Shown: in pieces, positions 1 through 11,400 of the stretch
Layout: each line of letters begins with the position of its first letter
How positions within the stretch are numbered: the first letter of the stretch is position 1
Assembly (NCBI RefSeq): GCF_964204865.1
Contig: NC_135255.1
Location: 14,785,135-14,849,134, forward strand
Origin: Styela clava
Taxonomy: Eukaryota > Chordata > Ascidiacea > Stolidobranchia > Styelidae
DNA: 64,000 bases
Reading direction: 5' to 3'
Position numbers and translations under genes: made by a program
Notes under the pieces: model-generated
Databases searched by the model: none
What the model saw: the letters and a program-made list of their open reading frames with translations, nothing else
What the model was told of the DNA's origin: nothing

Positions 1-252
1 TGGCTGTATAACAATAATTTCAAACTGAAATATTTCGATAAGGCGGTTATCGCCGTACTGCAGTCTGTAATATACAAATTCCAGAAAATTTATCTCTTGT
101 TATTTGTTACGGCACGGTGGTATGCATGCCCAAATGCTTCCGACTAAACTAGACATATCATTCACATATATATTTATATTACATCAGCGACTACCACAAA
201 AATAAACTATTGGAATAGGGATTGAATATTAAACAACTTAGTAAATGCTCAC
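1..252 (-). other. Intron of the ABCC5-like gene
   Basis: This is AT-rich sequence beyond the donor of the exon at 253-440. No coding exon is visible in it; the gene continues outside the window. Confidence 0.5.
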
Positions 253-440
253 CTGTATAACTTCCATACTAAGCCGGTTACCCACGAATAAAACACAGTG
301 GAAAAGAATCCAGCATTATCAATGGGATGTCCGATTGCTTTCTTACTCCGATAAGGCAACAATGCTTTTGCAGAATTTCTGTATTTTCCACCTCTGCGAA
401 ATTCCACATTAGGTTTGTTGTCTTTTTTATTACCTCCCAT
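253..440 (-). CDS. ABCC5/MRP5-like transporter, N-terminal coding exon (partial gene)
   Basis: This 62-codon exon starts at an ATG (position 440, reading leftwards) and ends at a good donor (ACAG|GTGAGC). Its second half contains HPIDNAGFFSTVFYSW followed by a Trp-Lys-x-Tyr-Arg stretch. This resembles the HPxDNAGLFS...FSWL segment just before the first membrane domain of short ABCC transporters, especially ABCC5/MRP5, an ATP-driven exporter of organic anions and cyclic nucleotides. The upstream part is Lys/Arg-rich and cytosolic in character, with GKYRNSAKALLPYR matching the usual position of a GKY...L-x-P-x-R segment. The exon leaves phase 2, so the next exon must lie left of the window. No ATP-binding cassette is visible here, so the ABCC5 assignment over ABCC11/12 rests on this one exon. 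Confidence 0.68.
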
Positions 441-3400
441 GACAGATTTTTTTTTATAAATAACTGCATATTTAAAACAATGAGTAAATTACATTGATCA
501 TAGCTCATATTGATAGATGATATTGTATAGACTATGAGATATAACGGTTCCGCTGCTTGGACAAGCCCAATTTAGCAAGCAAGTCAAATTCTCTAGATCT
601 ACAACACACAACGAAATCGTATTCTCAAATATAGCTAAACAAGAAAACACGACGAGACATTATGGGACAAAACCCATTTTAAGGTTATTACCGAAGCCTA
701 ATATAAAATAAGAAAATTGTACCCGGACTGTAACAGCCAGTCGCAAAATGATCGATACTTTCGTTTCTAGAATCAGGGAGGTATATGTGAAATATAAATC
801 TTTCTCTTGTTGCGTAACAAGCAATGATTTTTTTCCAGGAATGAAACCAATAGAATTCTCTCCCTTTTTCTCCACGTAACGAGGCTGATAAACAAATCTT
901 GTCGATGAACTATTTACACCGTAAAATCACAGGCCGTCCGTCAGTCAGCATGAAAATACTCTCCCTTACGAATTTCCAATCACGAATGCAGAATAAACGG
1001 AAACGAAATACTCTCCTATTTCAAATTTCTGATTTGGAAGCTGGGAATATCGAGCTTACCGATTGCGTATTTCAACACTCAGCAATCATCATCAGTACAT
1101 ATCTTAAAGTGGCCTCAAAAATGAATTGAGAAGTATTGGCCAGATCTTGGCAAGCTAGTGATAAGTTGCGATCAGAAAACATTTTTTAATAACGGAATTA
1201 GCCAATTTGGTCTCAAGCAATTAAACGCACGATATTTTGCTAAATAACTTGTTTTTACCAATTTATTCATATTCATGGACAGCCATTAAAAATATCTACC
1301 AGGCCCATTAGACTAGAGCACTAATGATCTACTAAATGTACAGCGATACTTTTAGGCGGGATATACGTACAGGTACAAAACTATTCAGGAATTCCGTCAA
1401 CATCCTACAATTCTTTTTTGCTGTGTGATCAGCCGCAATTCTGATTATATCTTTAGCATTGTCTATACACAACTTAAAATCATCTTGATAGTTTCGACCG
1501 CATCTACTTCTAACTCATTTAGTTTGAAAAGAATGCCGTCGTGGTAAATATTTAGAGAATAATTTTTCGCCCGACTCACAGGCAAATTCTTTGCAAGGAT
1601 ATTTATTACAAATTGTGGTACCGACACATTTTCATTTGCCCTACAGGTATATACGCGCTGGGACAATATACGGGATAAGTATACACATTACAACCTAGTC
1701 ATCACTTAATTAAAATTGATAATATATACAGCAGCTTGCGATTCTGTCATGCAGAGAATATCGGAAGTGGCACTATACACAGATCGTGTGAAGTCATTAG
1801 TGCTGTATGCGTGACTGCCACGGTGATGGCGCTAACGACCGCCAGAATTCGTAAAACATGTACATATTGATAATGGCGTTTCTGAAGTAAGCGTGATTAA
1901 GTTGCTTGAAAATTGGAATATTAACTTCAAAGAGATCACGTGACATACCATTCGCAGAAACTACCACAGGCAATAAATACAGTAAAATTGCGTAAAGACA
2001 AGAAAATGGTTATTAAATATATACGTTCTGGACAACAAGTTTCGCGACATTGTTCAAAAAATAATATGGAATTTTCCAGAATTCAAAATAACATTCATAA
2101 TTGTTACCAGACGCTCCAACCTATTTTCTATCGATCCGAATGTATAAAACGTTCAACGATAGGAACCAAACATTAACCTAGCAGGCTCTGAGCTTAAAAA
2201 ACGGTAGCGTGTGTAGTGTGTACCAGGTTAGCGTTAGGCCATAATTGTATTCCGATTTTCTTTATTTTAGTTCTAATACGAGTTCAGGGACTATCTGTGT
2301 TAGTCAAGTGAATATAACACCTGCCCATAGGTTTCAGTCTCTTTACACAACTTGATGTAAAGTAGACGAACAAAATTAGTTACATCTATATTCCATATTG
2401 GTACACACACTTCTGGAGCACCTAAAAAACTACTCCAAGCTAATCATCAAATTTCATTCCTCGTCTGCAAAGGGGAGCTTGAAATTGAATACTACGTTTG
2501 AGCAAAATATAAATAATTCATGGACGGTTAGGCCATTGCTTGTGTATACTAGAGAAAATAATGTTAAATCAGTCTTTCTTTCAGGTCATGCCTGTCTGCG
2601 TAATCCACAATCCCGACATCGCGCGAATAGTATGGCACTCCACGCCATCGGTAAATCGTGCAAATTTTTTCAATTGACGTTGCTAGGCGCAGAAAAATCT
2701 CCGGACATTATCCAATGATACATCACTATTTCGAATAATATCCTGAGATGCTATAGTTTGGGAGGCCCGGAATCTTTCCGGTTCGACATTGACTACCCAA
2801 TTTATTACCACCTTTTGTTGCATTAGGTCTAAGGACATAATTCGGGTGGCAGATATGATAATTTGAAGAATGTTTGCCAATTACGAACACTTATTAATGC
2901 GCGGAGGAGTGGGAGTGACATGAAGCCAAATGTAATTCCGTAAGATGAGATCGTCACTGTGAATTATATACAAACTTTACACGTCCACTGCGTTTTAAAG
3001 ACCGTAAACGTCCTACTGTCTGTTGTGGTTACATTGTGAAACATGACATGACAAATCTCCCGCATCAAACAAGAAATATGCGATTTATTACGATTTATGT
3101 TTATTGCACATGGCAAAAATTCTGTGCTCACATATTAGATGGTGTACTGTCGGTACGAATTTTGCTACATAGAAATTAACAGATTAAGTAACGAAATCTT
3201 CCTGCCTCAACTAAAGACGACTAGTTAAACAGCATGCTAATATCATATTACTCGCGGTCATTTCCTGAGTAGCTTTGTGCAATCTGCTAAACGAGGCCAA
3301 TGATCAGTGGAAGTAGTAATGATGGTAGGTAGCCTTATCCGAACTTTGTATATTTTTGCTGAATGTGAAAGGAAACTCATGATGGTTTTTAATTTCTGAG

Positions 3401-3649
3401 AATGAAGTTAATATGCAAATGATAGCATGGTGAAATTCTCATTATATGAATGATACATGCAACTTGCAAGGCGATGTGTAAATCAGTGCACAAATTCCGT
3501 GAGAATTTCAATGAAATCAACACATTAACAAATACGTTTTGAATCACAACACGTTTATTCTTTCAACATAACTGATCGTATTTGCGTCACGCTAATGCTT
3601 CTGCTATTTGTTATAAAAAGTACATTACTACTTGTTCTACGATACTAAT
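441..3649. other. Gene-poor region upstream of the ABCC5-like exon
   Basis: No coding exon can be supported in either strand. Short open frames occur but lack recognisable motifs. A fragment of the window's foldback repeat lies near 2208-2310. A 5' untranslated exon or promoter of the ABCC5-like gene could be here but cannot be placed by eye. Confidence 0.5.
2208..2310 (+). repeat. Fragment of foldback MITE
   Basis: It contains GTGTGTACCAGGTTAGCGTT, then AGGCCATAATTGTATTCC and GAGTTCAGGGACTA. These match in order the repeats at 27810-28024 and 40577-40749. Terminal sequences are missing, so this is a decayed or truncated copy. Confidence 0.55.
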
Positions 3650-3825
3650 ATAAATGGTGTCTTATGTAAATAGTTTTATTCATTCTAGAATTTCCCCAGG
3701 ACTCACAACACCAGGCCTACATTATTCTGCATAAATGGTGTCTTATGTAAATAGTTTTATTCATCCTCGAATTTCCCTTGGACTCACAACACCAGGCCTA
3801 CATTATTCTGCATACCGTATAAATG
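3650..3825. repeat. 81-bp tandem duplication (two units plus partial third)
   Basis: Units begin at 3650 and 3731 with ATAAATGGTGTCTTATGTAA and each ends near CCAGGCCTACATTATTCTGC. They differ at a handful of positions. A third partial start (ATAAATGGTGTTTATACG) occurs near 3818. Confidence 0.85.
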
Positions 3826-5992
3826 GTGTTTATACGCATCACAATACTGATATTCAATTTCGTGAATACCATAACCAAATCCTTTCGCTGTTCTTCTAAT
3901 CGATATATATCAATGGGTAACTACGCGATATAAATATATGCAACTATCGTCATTTCTGCCAATTGAATTATCCTAGCTATCCTAGCCTCTCCAGATTTGA
4001 CATAAGCAAGCTTACAACGGCTCGAATGGCTTCTCATTTAGGCGCTCGTCGTTCCACCTCGATGAATACATTTATGATAGAACAATGAAAAGCCAGATGC
4101 CTTACCAAATAAAAACAACCATATCGTGACAAACTGAATCGAAACAATTTAGTCAGCTATTTGGTCGATAGGACGGGTGCGCCTGTGACTACAGGAAACA
4201 GTGCAACCAACTTAAATGCGGTCAATTGATGTTATACTCGCCTGCGGCTACGCCTGTCGACGATAGATGCGTAGCACGTAGTTTTGAAACATCTTTACAG
4301 ACGCCATACAGGGTCCAATTCCTGAAGTGGATTTTACATCCGATTAAACTCGACACACACATCCCATATGCGGTAGAGTAGATACAATGGTGAATAACCA
4401 GAAATGAATATAAAGGGCATGCTCCTTGGACCATTATAGTTTCTAACAAAAGCGGTACCATACAGTACTAGTTTTTTATTATCAAGAAATATTTACACTT
4501 CGACAAACCAAGCTTGTCATGTCATATTCTAATCCTATGGTCGAAAGCGCTTCTGCGGAATCTTTTGAATAATAATAATGATCTTTATGAATAGGTAATT
4601 AAGCGTACCAAACTCTCTCTAATAAGAGTGATCATGATCATACAGTTAAATGCTCCATTATGCGTGGACAGTGCACACTCTTAACATTTTTCTTTGGTAA
4701 TAAACTGGGTTGGCCCTGACTGGGTGCTGGTCAGCTGACCTGACTTTTATGGGAGTCATTGCAGTAGGCCTACATAATAATAAGACAAGTGCTGGCGTAA
4801 TAATTGAAATTTTAGCACCCCTCAGACATTTTTACTCTGATTTTAGGGCATGGTGGTAAACAGCTCGTTTTCGTGGTTTTGTTCGCTATTTCTCAGTTTT
4901 TAGTTCTGCTTACAAAATAAAGTTAGTTGAGCTCGATGGTCTTTTGCCTTCAAAAGAGTTTCGGTTTTGTTGCAGTTATAAAGAATTAGTACCGATAAAT
5001 TCGCGATCGGCTGCCCTTATTATTGCCAAACTCTTTTTACGGACACTGGAGAAATCTTCCAGCCCAGATATTTATTGAATATTTGAAAATTCGTGGTCAT
5101 ACATGTAGTCAGTTTCCATTTGTATGCGCGTACAATAATTTTAAAAGTGAAGGTTTTCAGAAAGGTCATAGGATATGTGGATAATCACAGCCAAGTAGAA
5201 GCCCCCTAGAACACTAACATTGCCTAATCGTCTCCCCAAGACATAGTGGACCACTCACAAAATACCTCATTAATGCGCAAGACTAGGTCACGTTCATACA
5301 AAATTTTATCATGATTAGTTAGAAATGTATTTCAGGACAATCAATTCCATGCACCAAACTAATAAAAATAATAGAACACACACAATGAACAATTATTAAA
5401 TACGATTAGATAATAAACATTGTATATCGTAAATCAGTAAAATCTATAACCATAATGACAGTATCAACGCAAGAAATTATACCGAGTGAAACAAAATAGT
5501 AAATATGTAATGCACCATGATTTTATTTCATTATGACTATGAGGTATTATCTTTCGATGCACATATGGATTGTGATTGCATAGTTGGCACAGAAATTTAT
5601 ATGACAAATTAAGACAATATTTAAAAAATACATCTTGAAGAAGTCAAAGAAATCACAAAAAATAAATAATTGAACAGGGTTGAATTGAAAAAAACAAGCA
5701 CTTCTTGAGGTTAATTGTAGGATAATAAGCGAAGTAAATCCAGCATAAATCAAAATTTTCACAGGGTAAACGATTATAAATCTCTGAATAAAACCACATA
5801 TAAACAGTGAAGTGCACAACAGTGATATTAAAGGTATTCATAGCTAATACAATGTGAATAGTTGAGATTGCTCATGGTTACATACGTCTACATGTATTCG
5901 TATTTCTATCTACAACATATTGAAATACAAAACTGCTTGAAACACAGATGCCTGACACATGGTTAGGGTAACCTGAATATAAATAGATATCC
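3826..5992. other. Intergenic, no gene seen
   Basis: AT-rich sequence with scattered short open frames. No protein motif, RNA gene or paired repeat ends were recognised. Confidence 0.5.
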
Positions 5993-6161
5993 CAAGTGAG
6001 GAGATTCAGCCGGTCCGCATCGCTTCTATAGAACTGTCTCACAGAATTTTATGAGATCAGTGAATCAGTTAGCATTGCTAAAAAAACATGTAACAGAACC
6101 GGCCGAAAAATATAGCTTTTGTGATGGAACCGGCTGACAAAAAATTTGAATCCCACCACTG
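5993..6161. mobile_element. hAT-type MITE relic
   Basis: The right end reads GAATCCCACCACTG, the complement of a CAGTGGTGGGATTC hAT-style end, next to a CCGGCTGACAAAAAA segment. The left end CAAGTGAGGAGATTCAGCCG is a decayed version of the same inverted end. A clean 8-bp target duplication is not visible, which fits an old insertion. Confidence 0.55.
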
Positions 6162-6322
6162 GGTATTCATAAAAAGACATTCATTTAAAACAGTTAGAAG
6201 CTTGTTGCGACCAAAGTATCTATGAAAGCAATTAGGTATGAAACTTCGTTAACACACACTCAATTATGAAACAATTCCATACAAGAAGGAATCTTCGGCA
6301 GCTGTACAGTTCATTCATTTCA

Positions 6323-7309
6323 CTATTTTAAGTCCCACTCAGGATGGTGAAAAAATATATTTTTCCACGATTTAGCCCACTTTTTGTATACTCTTTTCTC
6401 AGTGAGAAATCGATGTGCACCAGCTCTTGCATATTCATGTGTTCTATAAGTAGAACACTGATTAGTGCCTTTTTTATAATAGTGATATGGGACATCTTTA
6501 AACAATTTAACTAGCTGTTTTTCACAGTAATCATCTTCTACCATTCCATAAATATGGATTTGCTTGCATATATCTTTAGCAAATAAAATACTGAACCACC
6601 CAGTTGACAAATATGCTCCAGATTTCATACGATTTTTTCCAGTTTCTATTTCGAAGCGATTGTCTGCATCTTTAACTCTATTTTGACTCAAAACATGAAG
6701 ATTGATATCAGGATTTTGTTTCACGATGTCTTTTAAGTGTCTATTTGTTATTTTTCCCGGTTCCAAATTCTTCTTCGGACCCCAAACCAGAAACAAGGCA
6801 TTTGCAACTTCTTCTGGAGTTATTCGTGCATAATTTTTGACATCTACAACTGATGAATGAGCAAATATTCTGTATGTTGTTTTTGACCCAACGTCTTCTT
6901 CAAATGTTGCAGTGGGTGCATTGTTCATTCTCAAAACACAATCATGACTATCTATTTCTATCCCAGCTTTGCTGTCGAGCATTGTACCGGCACTGCTTAC
7001 TAATGCACATGAATTGCACAATATTGGAAATGTACTTCTACCATTAAACCGAATGAAATCTTGATTGAAATCAGTTTTGAAGACTGCTCTATTGATTGGC
7101 GTAGCATTTACATAATTATCATCATCGCTTTTTTGAAGTTGTATGGAGTATCGTACAGGCGATTTTGAGATGTTACTATAATACAATATGCCTGCTAACA
7201 AAAGCAAAGATGTCACTATAATAAATATCTTCCTATGTCTGAAGATGAACACGTTGCAATTCTGGAACAGCATGATTTTATTTTCAACACAATGTTCCCA
7301 TGTAACCAC
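6323..7309 (-). CDS. ST6GalNAc III-VI-like alpha-2,6-sialyltransferase (GT29), single exon
   Basis: The 328-residue protein is a type II Golgi-enzyme design: a short cytosolic tail, a Lys/Arg-flanked hydrophobic anchor at about residues 27-44, a stem, then a GT29 catalytic domain. The L-sialylmotif lies at 97-143 (CNSCALVSSAG, EIDSHDCVLRMNNAPT, FEEDVGSKTT). The S-motif lies at 229-256 (SGAYLSTGWFS, IHIYGM), motif III is YHYY at 275-278, and the VS motif is HRFLTEK at 299-305. RMNNAPT and the SGAYLSTGW form are typical of ST6GalNAc III-VI, which add sialic acid in alpha-2,6 linkage to GalNAc of already sialylated glycans. Length agrees with that group. Met1 is used; Met13 just before the anchor is an alternative start. 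The whole domain is uninterrupted, so the gene is intronless across its CDS. Confidence 0.9.
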   Translation of the reverse strand: MVTWEHCVENKIMLFQNCNVFIFRHRKIFIIVTSLLLLAGILYYSNISKSPVRYSIQLQKSDDDNYVNATPINRAVFKTDFNQDFIRFNGRSTFPILCNSCALVSSAGTMLDSKAGIEIDSHDCVLRMNNAPTATFEEDVGSKTTYRIFAHSSVVDVKNYARITPEEVANALFLVWGPKKNLEPGKITNRHLKDIVKQNPDINLHVLSQNRVKDADNRFEIETGKNRMKSGAYLSTGWFSILFAKDICKQIHIYGMVEDDYCEKQLVKLFKDVPYHYYKKGTNQCSTYRTHEYARAGAHRFLTEKRVYKKWAKSWKNIFFHHPEWDLK

Positions 7310-8410
7310 ACAGAATCTTCACCTTTTCAATGCCTAAACGTATATGATACGAAAAATTATTTGAAATGACTCAGAAATCACCACAAAATCAATGAAATAT
7401 AGCCTCTATACTGTATGTAACAGACCAAATTGGACTTGGCTGAACAGTAAAAAGAGCACAAACAATAGATTACTGCATTATGGAATGTCGTACACTTCGC
7501 AGACATACAGCTATAACTACCGGTAAGTGTCCACACACTGTTGCTTCATCAGTAAGTACTCTCCATACAGCCATAATTCAGTAATTAGTTGAGGAATCAG
7601 GATCTTGTTATAAGGTTTTTTATTTAATTTTTCCATTGAAGTGTCAAACTTTTATTAATGTTGACTTCGCCTGTTAAAAATCCTTTCCCACCAGACGATA
7701 GATAAATTAGTTGAAATCCGACATGTTACAAAAAAGGTCCATGCACAAGCCAAACACACAACGAAAATAAACATCTGAACATGATAATCATTCAAAAAAG
7801 TATTAATTTACATGGGTAATCAGACCTCGCTACCGGTACTGTACCTACAGACCTATGCCACTGATTATAAGTTAACAGGATCCCTCTGAGTGAATCGACT
7901 ATAACAGACGGCAATATCAAGAAGTGCTGAGGTGTGCATGTACCTGATGTCAGGATAATTTTGTCAGTAAATTAACAACTTACCGAAACAATTACAGGTT
8001 ATCTTTTATTTCTCTGGATAGTGATATAGTTACGGTTAACGCATTTCAATTTGAAGTCGGCTGTCCTCCGACCCCAGCTTCGTCTTGGCAAGTGTGAAAC
8101 GTGAATTTGCTTGACGCGACAAACACAGAGCTCTGTATTTTGCAGATTACAATTCTGAATACTTGATGAAAATATTCCGTTAAAACGATCAGCAATCTAC
8201 CGCATGAGTACTAATAAATTTTTTTTTATGAAGATTGAGAATTGTGTTAGACGAAATAGCAAAGTTATCGGTGAAAAAATAGCACGCAGCAATCCACAAT
8301 AGCAGGGTTAAATTCAACATTTTTTTCATCAACTATTGCGCGCTTCGCGGTCATCTTCTCGTAAACAATCTTTCAAAGTGCGTTCGATACGAGTGCAGTA
8401 GATTTTAAGC
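7310..8410. promoter_or_regulatory. Head-to-head intergenic region between sialyltransferase and ARP6 genes
   Basis: The two start codons face away from each other across 1.1 kb, so both promoters must lie here unless distant untranslated exons exist. No TATA box or initiator can be assigned with confidence. A small CG-containing patch (TTGCGCGCTTCGCGGTC, about 8336-8352) sits just upstream of the ARP6 start and is the best candidate core-promoter area. Confidence 0.4.
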
Positions 8411-11400
8411 ATGGAAAAACAAAATACTGTTGTTCTGGATATTGGAGCATGTAACTTAAAAATTGGCACTGACGATGGAATTCGGTAAGCTGGGAAACTC
8501 TTTATTTCTGTGATGCATTATATTCATTTTTATAATTTTTTCATATTAACTGAATAATGCTCTAGGAATCTGGGAATAGCTATCATCTGAAGTAATTCCT
8601 CAAACAGAAATAAAACTAGAATTTATAGATGAGCACAGTGACCCAAGTTTCGTGCCTAGCTGTATCTTGCAGCCTTCTGCAATGAATTACATCTATGTAT
8701 TTATTTTAAATTTAAGAAACATCCCAAACTGCATCTTCAAATCAAAAATGGAAAGGAGGAAATCATTCATTTCAGGCCAGATTGATAGCTGCAAAGATCA
8801 TTCTGGTCTTTTCTACCTTCTCCCTTTTCAGAAAGGATATCTTGTGAATTGGGATGTCCAGAAACAAGTTTGGGATTATGCTTTTGGAAAAGATGTATTG
8901 AATGTGAGAAAGACTTTAAAGCTTGTGCACATTTTTTTAAAATGAATTCATGTTTTTGATCTACGGTATTTCGTATTTATCAAAATTTTAGTTAGCTGAA
9001 ATTAGTTTAAATTCCACCATGTTGCAAAAATGACATCACACAAAGCGGAAATTCAGGATTTTTCAACATGCAATATAAAAATATTGCATACTATAATCTC
9101 ATTTTTCGATATAGAATATCAGTAAATAAAGTTTCGAGCACATGCAGTAGCATCGGGAATACAATCAATATCGATGGAGAGAGATAAACATTTCGTTTTG
9201 TATGATTCAGATCTTTTTGACCAACCAATGCATTGCTAATCCCATTTCTTTTATTTTTCAGTTGAAGCCTGCAGATACCTCAATCATATTGACAGAACCG
9301 CATTTTAATTTTCCTACAATACAAGAGGCAATGAATGAAATATTCTTCGAAGAATACGAATTTCAAAGTATTCTAAGGACGAACGCAACTACATTGTCAT
9401 ATAGAAAAGTATGTTGTTGGATTATATTTGTATCACTTTTGTCAACAAACCCTTTACGAAGAGTCATATTCTCGATAATTAAGCCACATTGCCTACCAGT
9501 GTTCACTATTAGCGCACTTTTTTGCGAAAATTGCGAAGCACTTTCGCAACTTTTTTTAGGGACTGCGAAATAGCACTTTTTTCCGATTTTGAAGAGAAAT
9601 AGCACTTTTTTCCGATTTTGAATGGAATAAAAATTCAAAGTTAACAAATATTTTCGAGTATTAAGTTGACAAATAAGTAACATACTGGTACTTTTGTAAC
9701 TCAATTCTGCATATCATAACGATATTTACCGGAATTCTAACCTATGAGATGCAGACATAGGAGATAAAGCTTTTGCATTAACGGCAAAATTCTTGTTTAT
9801 AATATGACTATTATACAAGCACAGGGATTCCGCTTCTCCCGCAAAAAAACGCTCCCGGGGCGTTTCTTTGAACGAGAGTGGTCATGTGACTATCAATGAT
9901 ATCGATGAATTCAAAATGACTATAAAAAGTGTTAGTAAGGTGTTATAGTCGCTTTGGATGAATTGTGACCAAACTGCACGATTTTCAAATCAGACGAAAC
10001 TTTTAGCAGCATGTCACAGATTTGCAAAATCAACAAATTCACATTAAGTGCCATTTTATTGTAATCACAATGTTGAAAGGAGGTGGCATTTTCCGTAATT
10101 TTGCGATATTTACACAACTATTTCTCATTGATATGCGAGGAGGGGTGGGCAAAATTCAATATATTTTTAAATCGAATATTTTTAAGGAGTACCGAATAAA
10201 CGTGGTGGAAACATTAAAAAATCGGCAACAAAGCCTTTTTACTGGTTAATTCCGTTGTAATCTCTAATTGTTCTCGTCACCGATCGTTTTGGCGGCGATA
10301 TCCAGGTTTTGGGTAATCTATATTCCCGCCCTCTCTTTTTTACAAATATGAATTCTTGTGGGTCGGCGGACATCGAAGTTTTATATTTCGGGTTTACCCG
10401 TTCATTCACATCGGCAACAGCTGTTGAAGACATTGAGGACTCAAATTAACATTTGCGCTGGCTTTAATATTACCTATCAAGATTTGTAAATTTACCGTCC
10501 CAATTTTATGCAATGGTAATATTATTGTCCATACCGTGATGCAGATATTTATTAAGAGTAAGACGATAATTAACTTTCTCATGTATTTCTATGGTGATAA
10601 ACTTCGCAAATCTGAAATTGTGCCAATCCTGAATGTTGATTTGAAATAGTGATTGAATAATTCGGCTATAAAGGCATTTCTGCGTGGTCATAAGACGAGA
10701 TGACGTTAATGAACAGCACTTCTTTCACAGGATATTTTACGTATGCGACTTAATGCTAAAAAGATTGGGCTCGAGTGCTTTTTTTTCGAGTGCTGGAGTG
10801 CCTAATAGAGGTCAGGCGCTAATTGTAACTAATTTCCTCAAGTTTCAACGTGTTTTCAACAAAACAATACCCCGGCGATAATTATAGCTAAAATGTTACC
10901 GAGCAATTCACAATTTTATTTATGGAATTTGCAAATTCACCAGTTTCTTGACGATTTTGATATTGTCACGCCCTAATTATTAGTGCAAAAAATACTCCCC
11001 TTCTTCCGTGGCGGTTTGACGGGTTCTTTGTTCCATTCTTCAGAAAGTTCTGACACGGGGGATATAGAATACTGAATCCGGAGGGTTGAATCCCTGTCCA
11101 CTTACTGGTGATTTTCCGTTTTGAAATGCGTGAAACATTCTCTATTTTAAATTAAATGACGTTTCGCGGGCTAGAGTTCTCCCCGAAAATGATGTGTTCC
11201 AGAGGTTAGTTAGACGATAGATAAAACATTTAATTAATAATTTTCGTGAGGCCCCGTTTTCAAAAATACAAAGTTATATCGCAAAAAAATGCGTTATGAT
11301 ACATTTGGAATGAAACATTATTTACCGTGAATTCAGATCACATGTTACTCTCCATGACACCCGGTATCCGAAAAATACAGTTGTATCTCGAAAAATGTGT

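Noticed and set aside
1463-1666. 67-codon minus-strand frame with exon-like composition
   Set aside because: No recognised motif and no convincing splice sites linking it to the ABCC5-like exon.
9363-9704. 113-codon minus-strand frame at the left end of hAT copy 1 (shared in part with 58747-58965)
   Set aside because: It crosses the insertion boundary and consists of repeated subterminal AT-rich motifs; no transposase signature.
10239-10433. 64-codon minus-strand frame repeated in both hAT copies (also 59500-59694)
   Set aside because: Its duplication reflects the transposon copy and not selection on a protein; too short and without a motif to call a gene.
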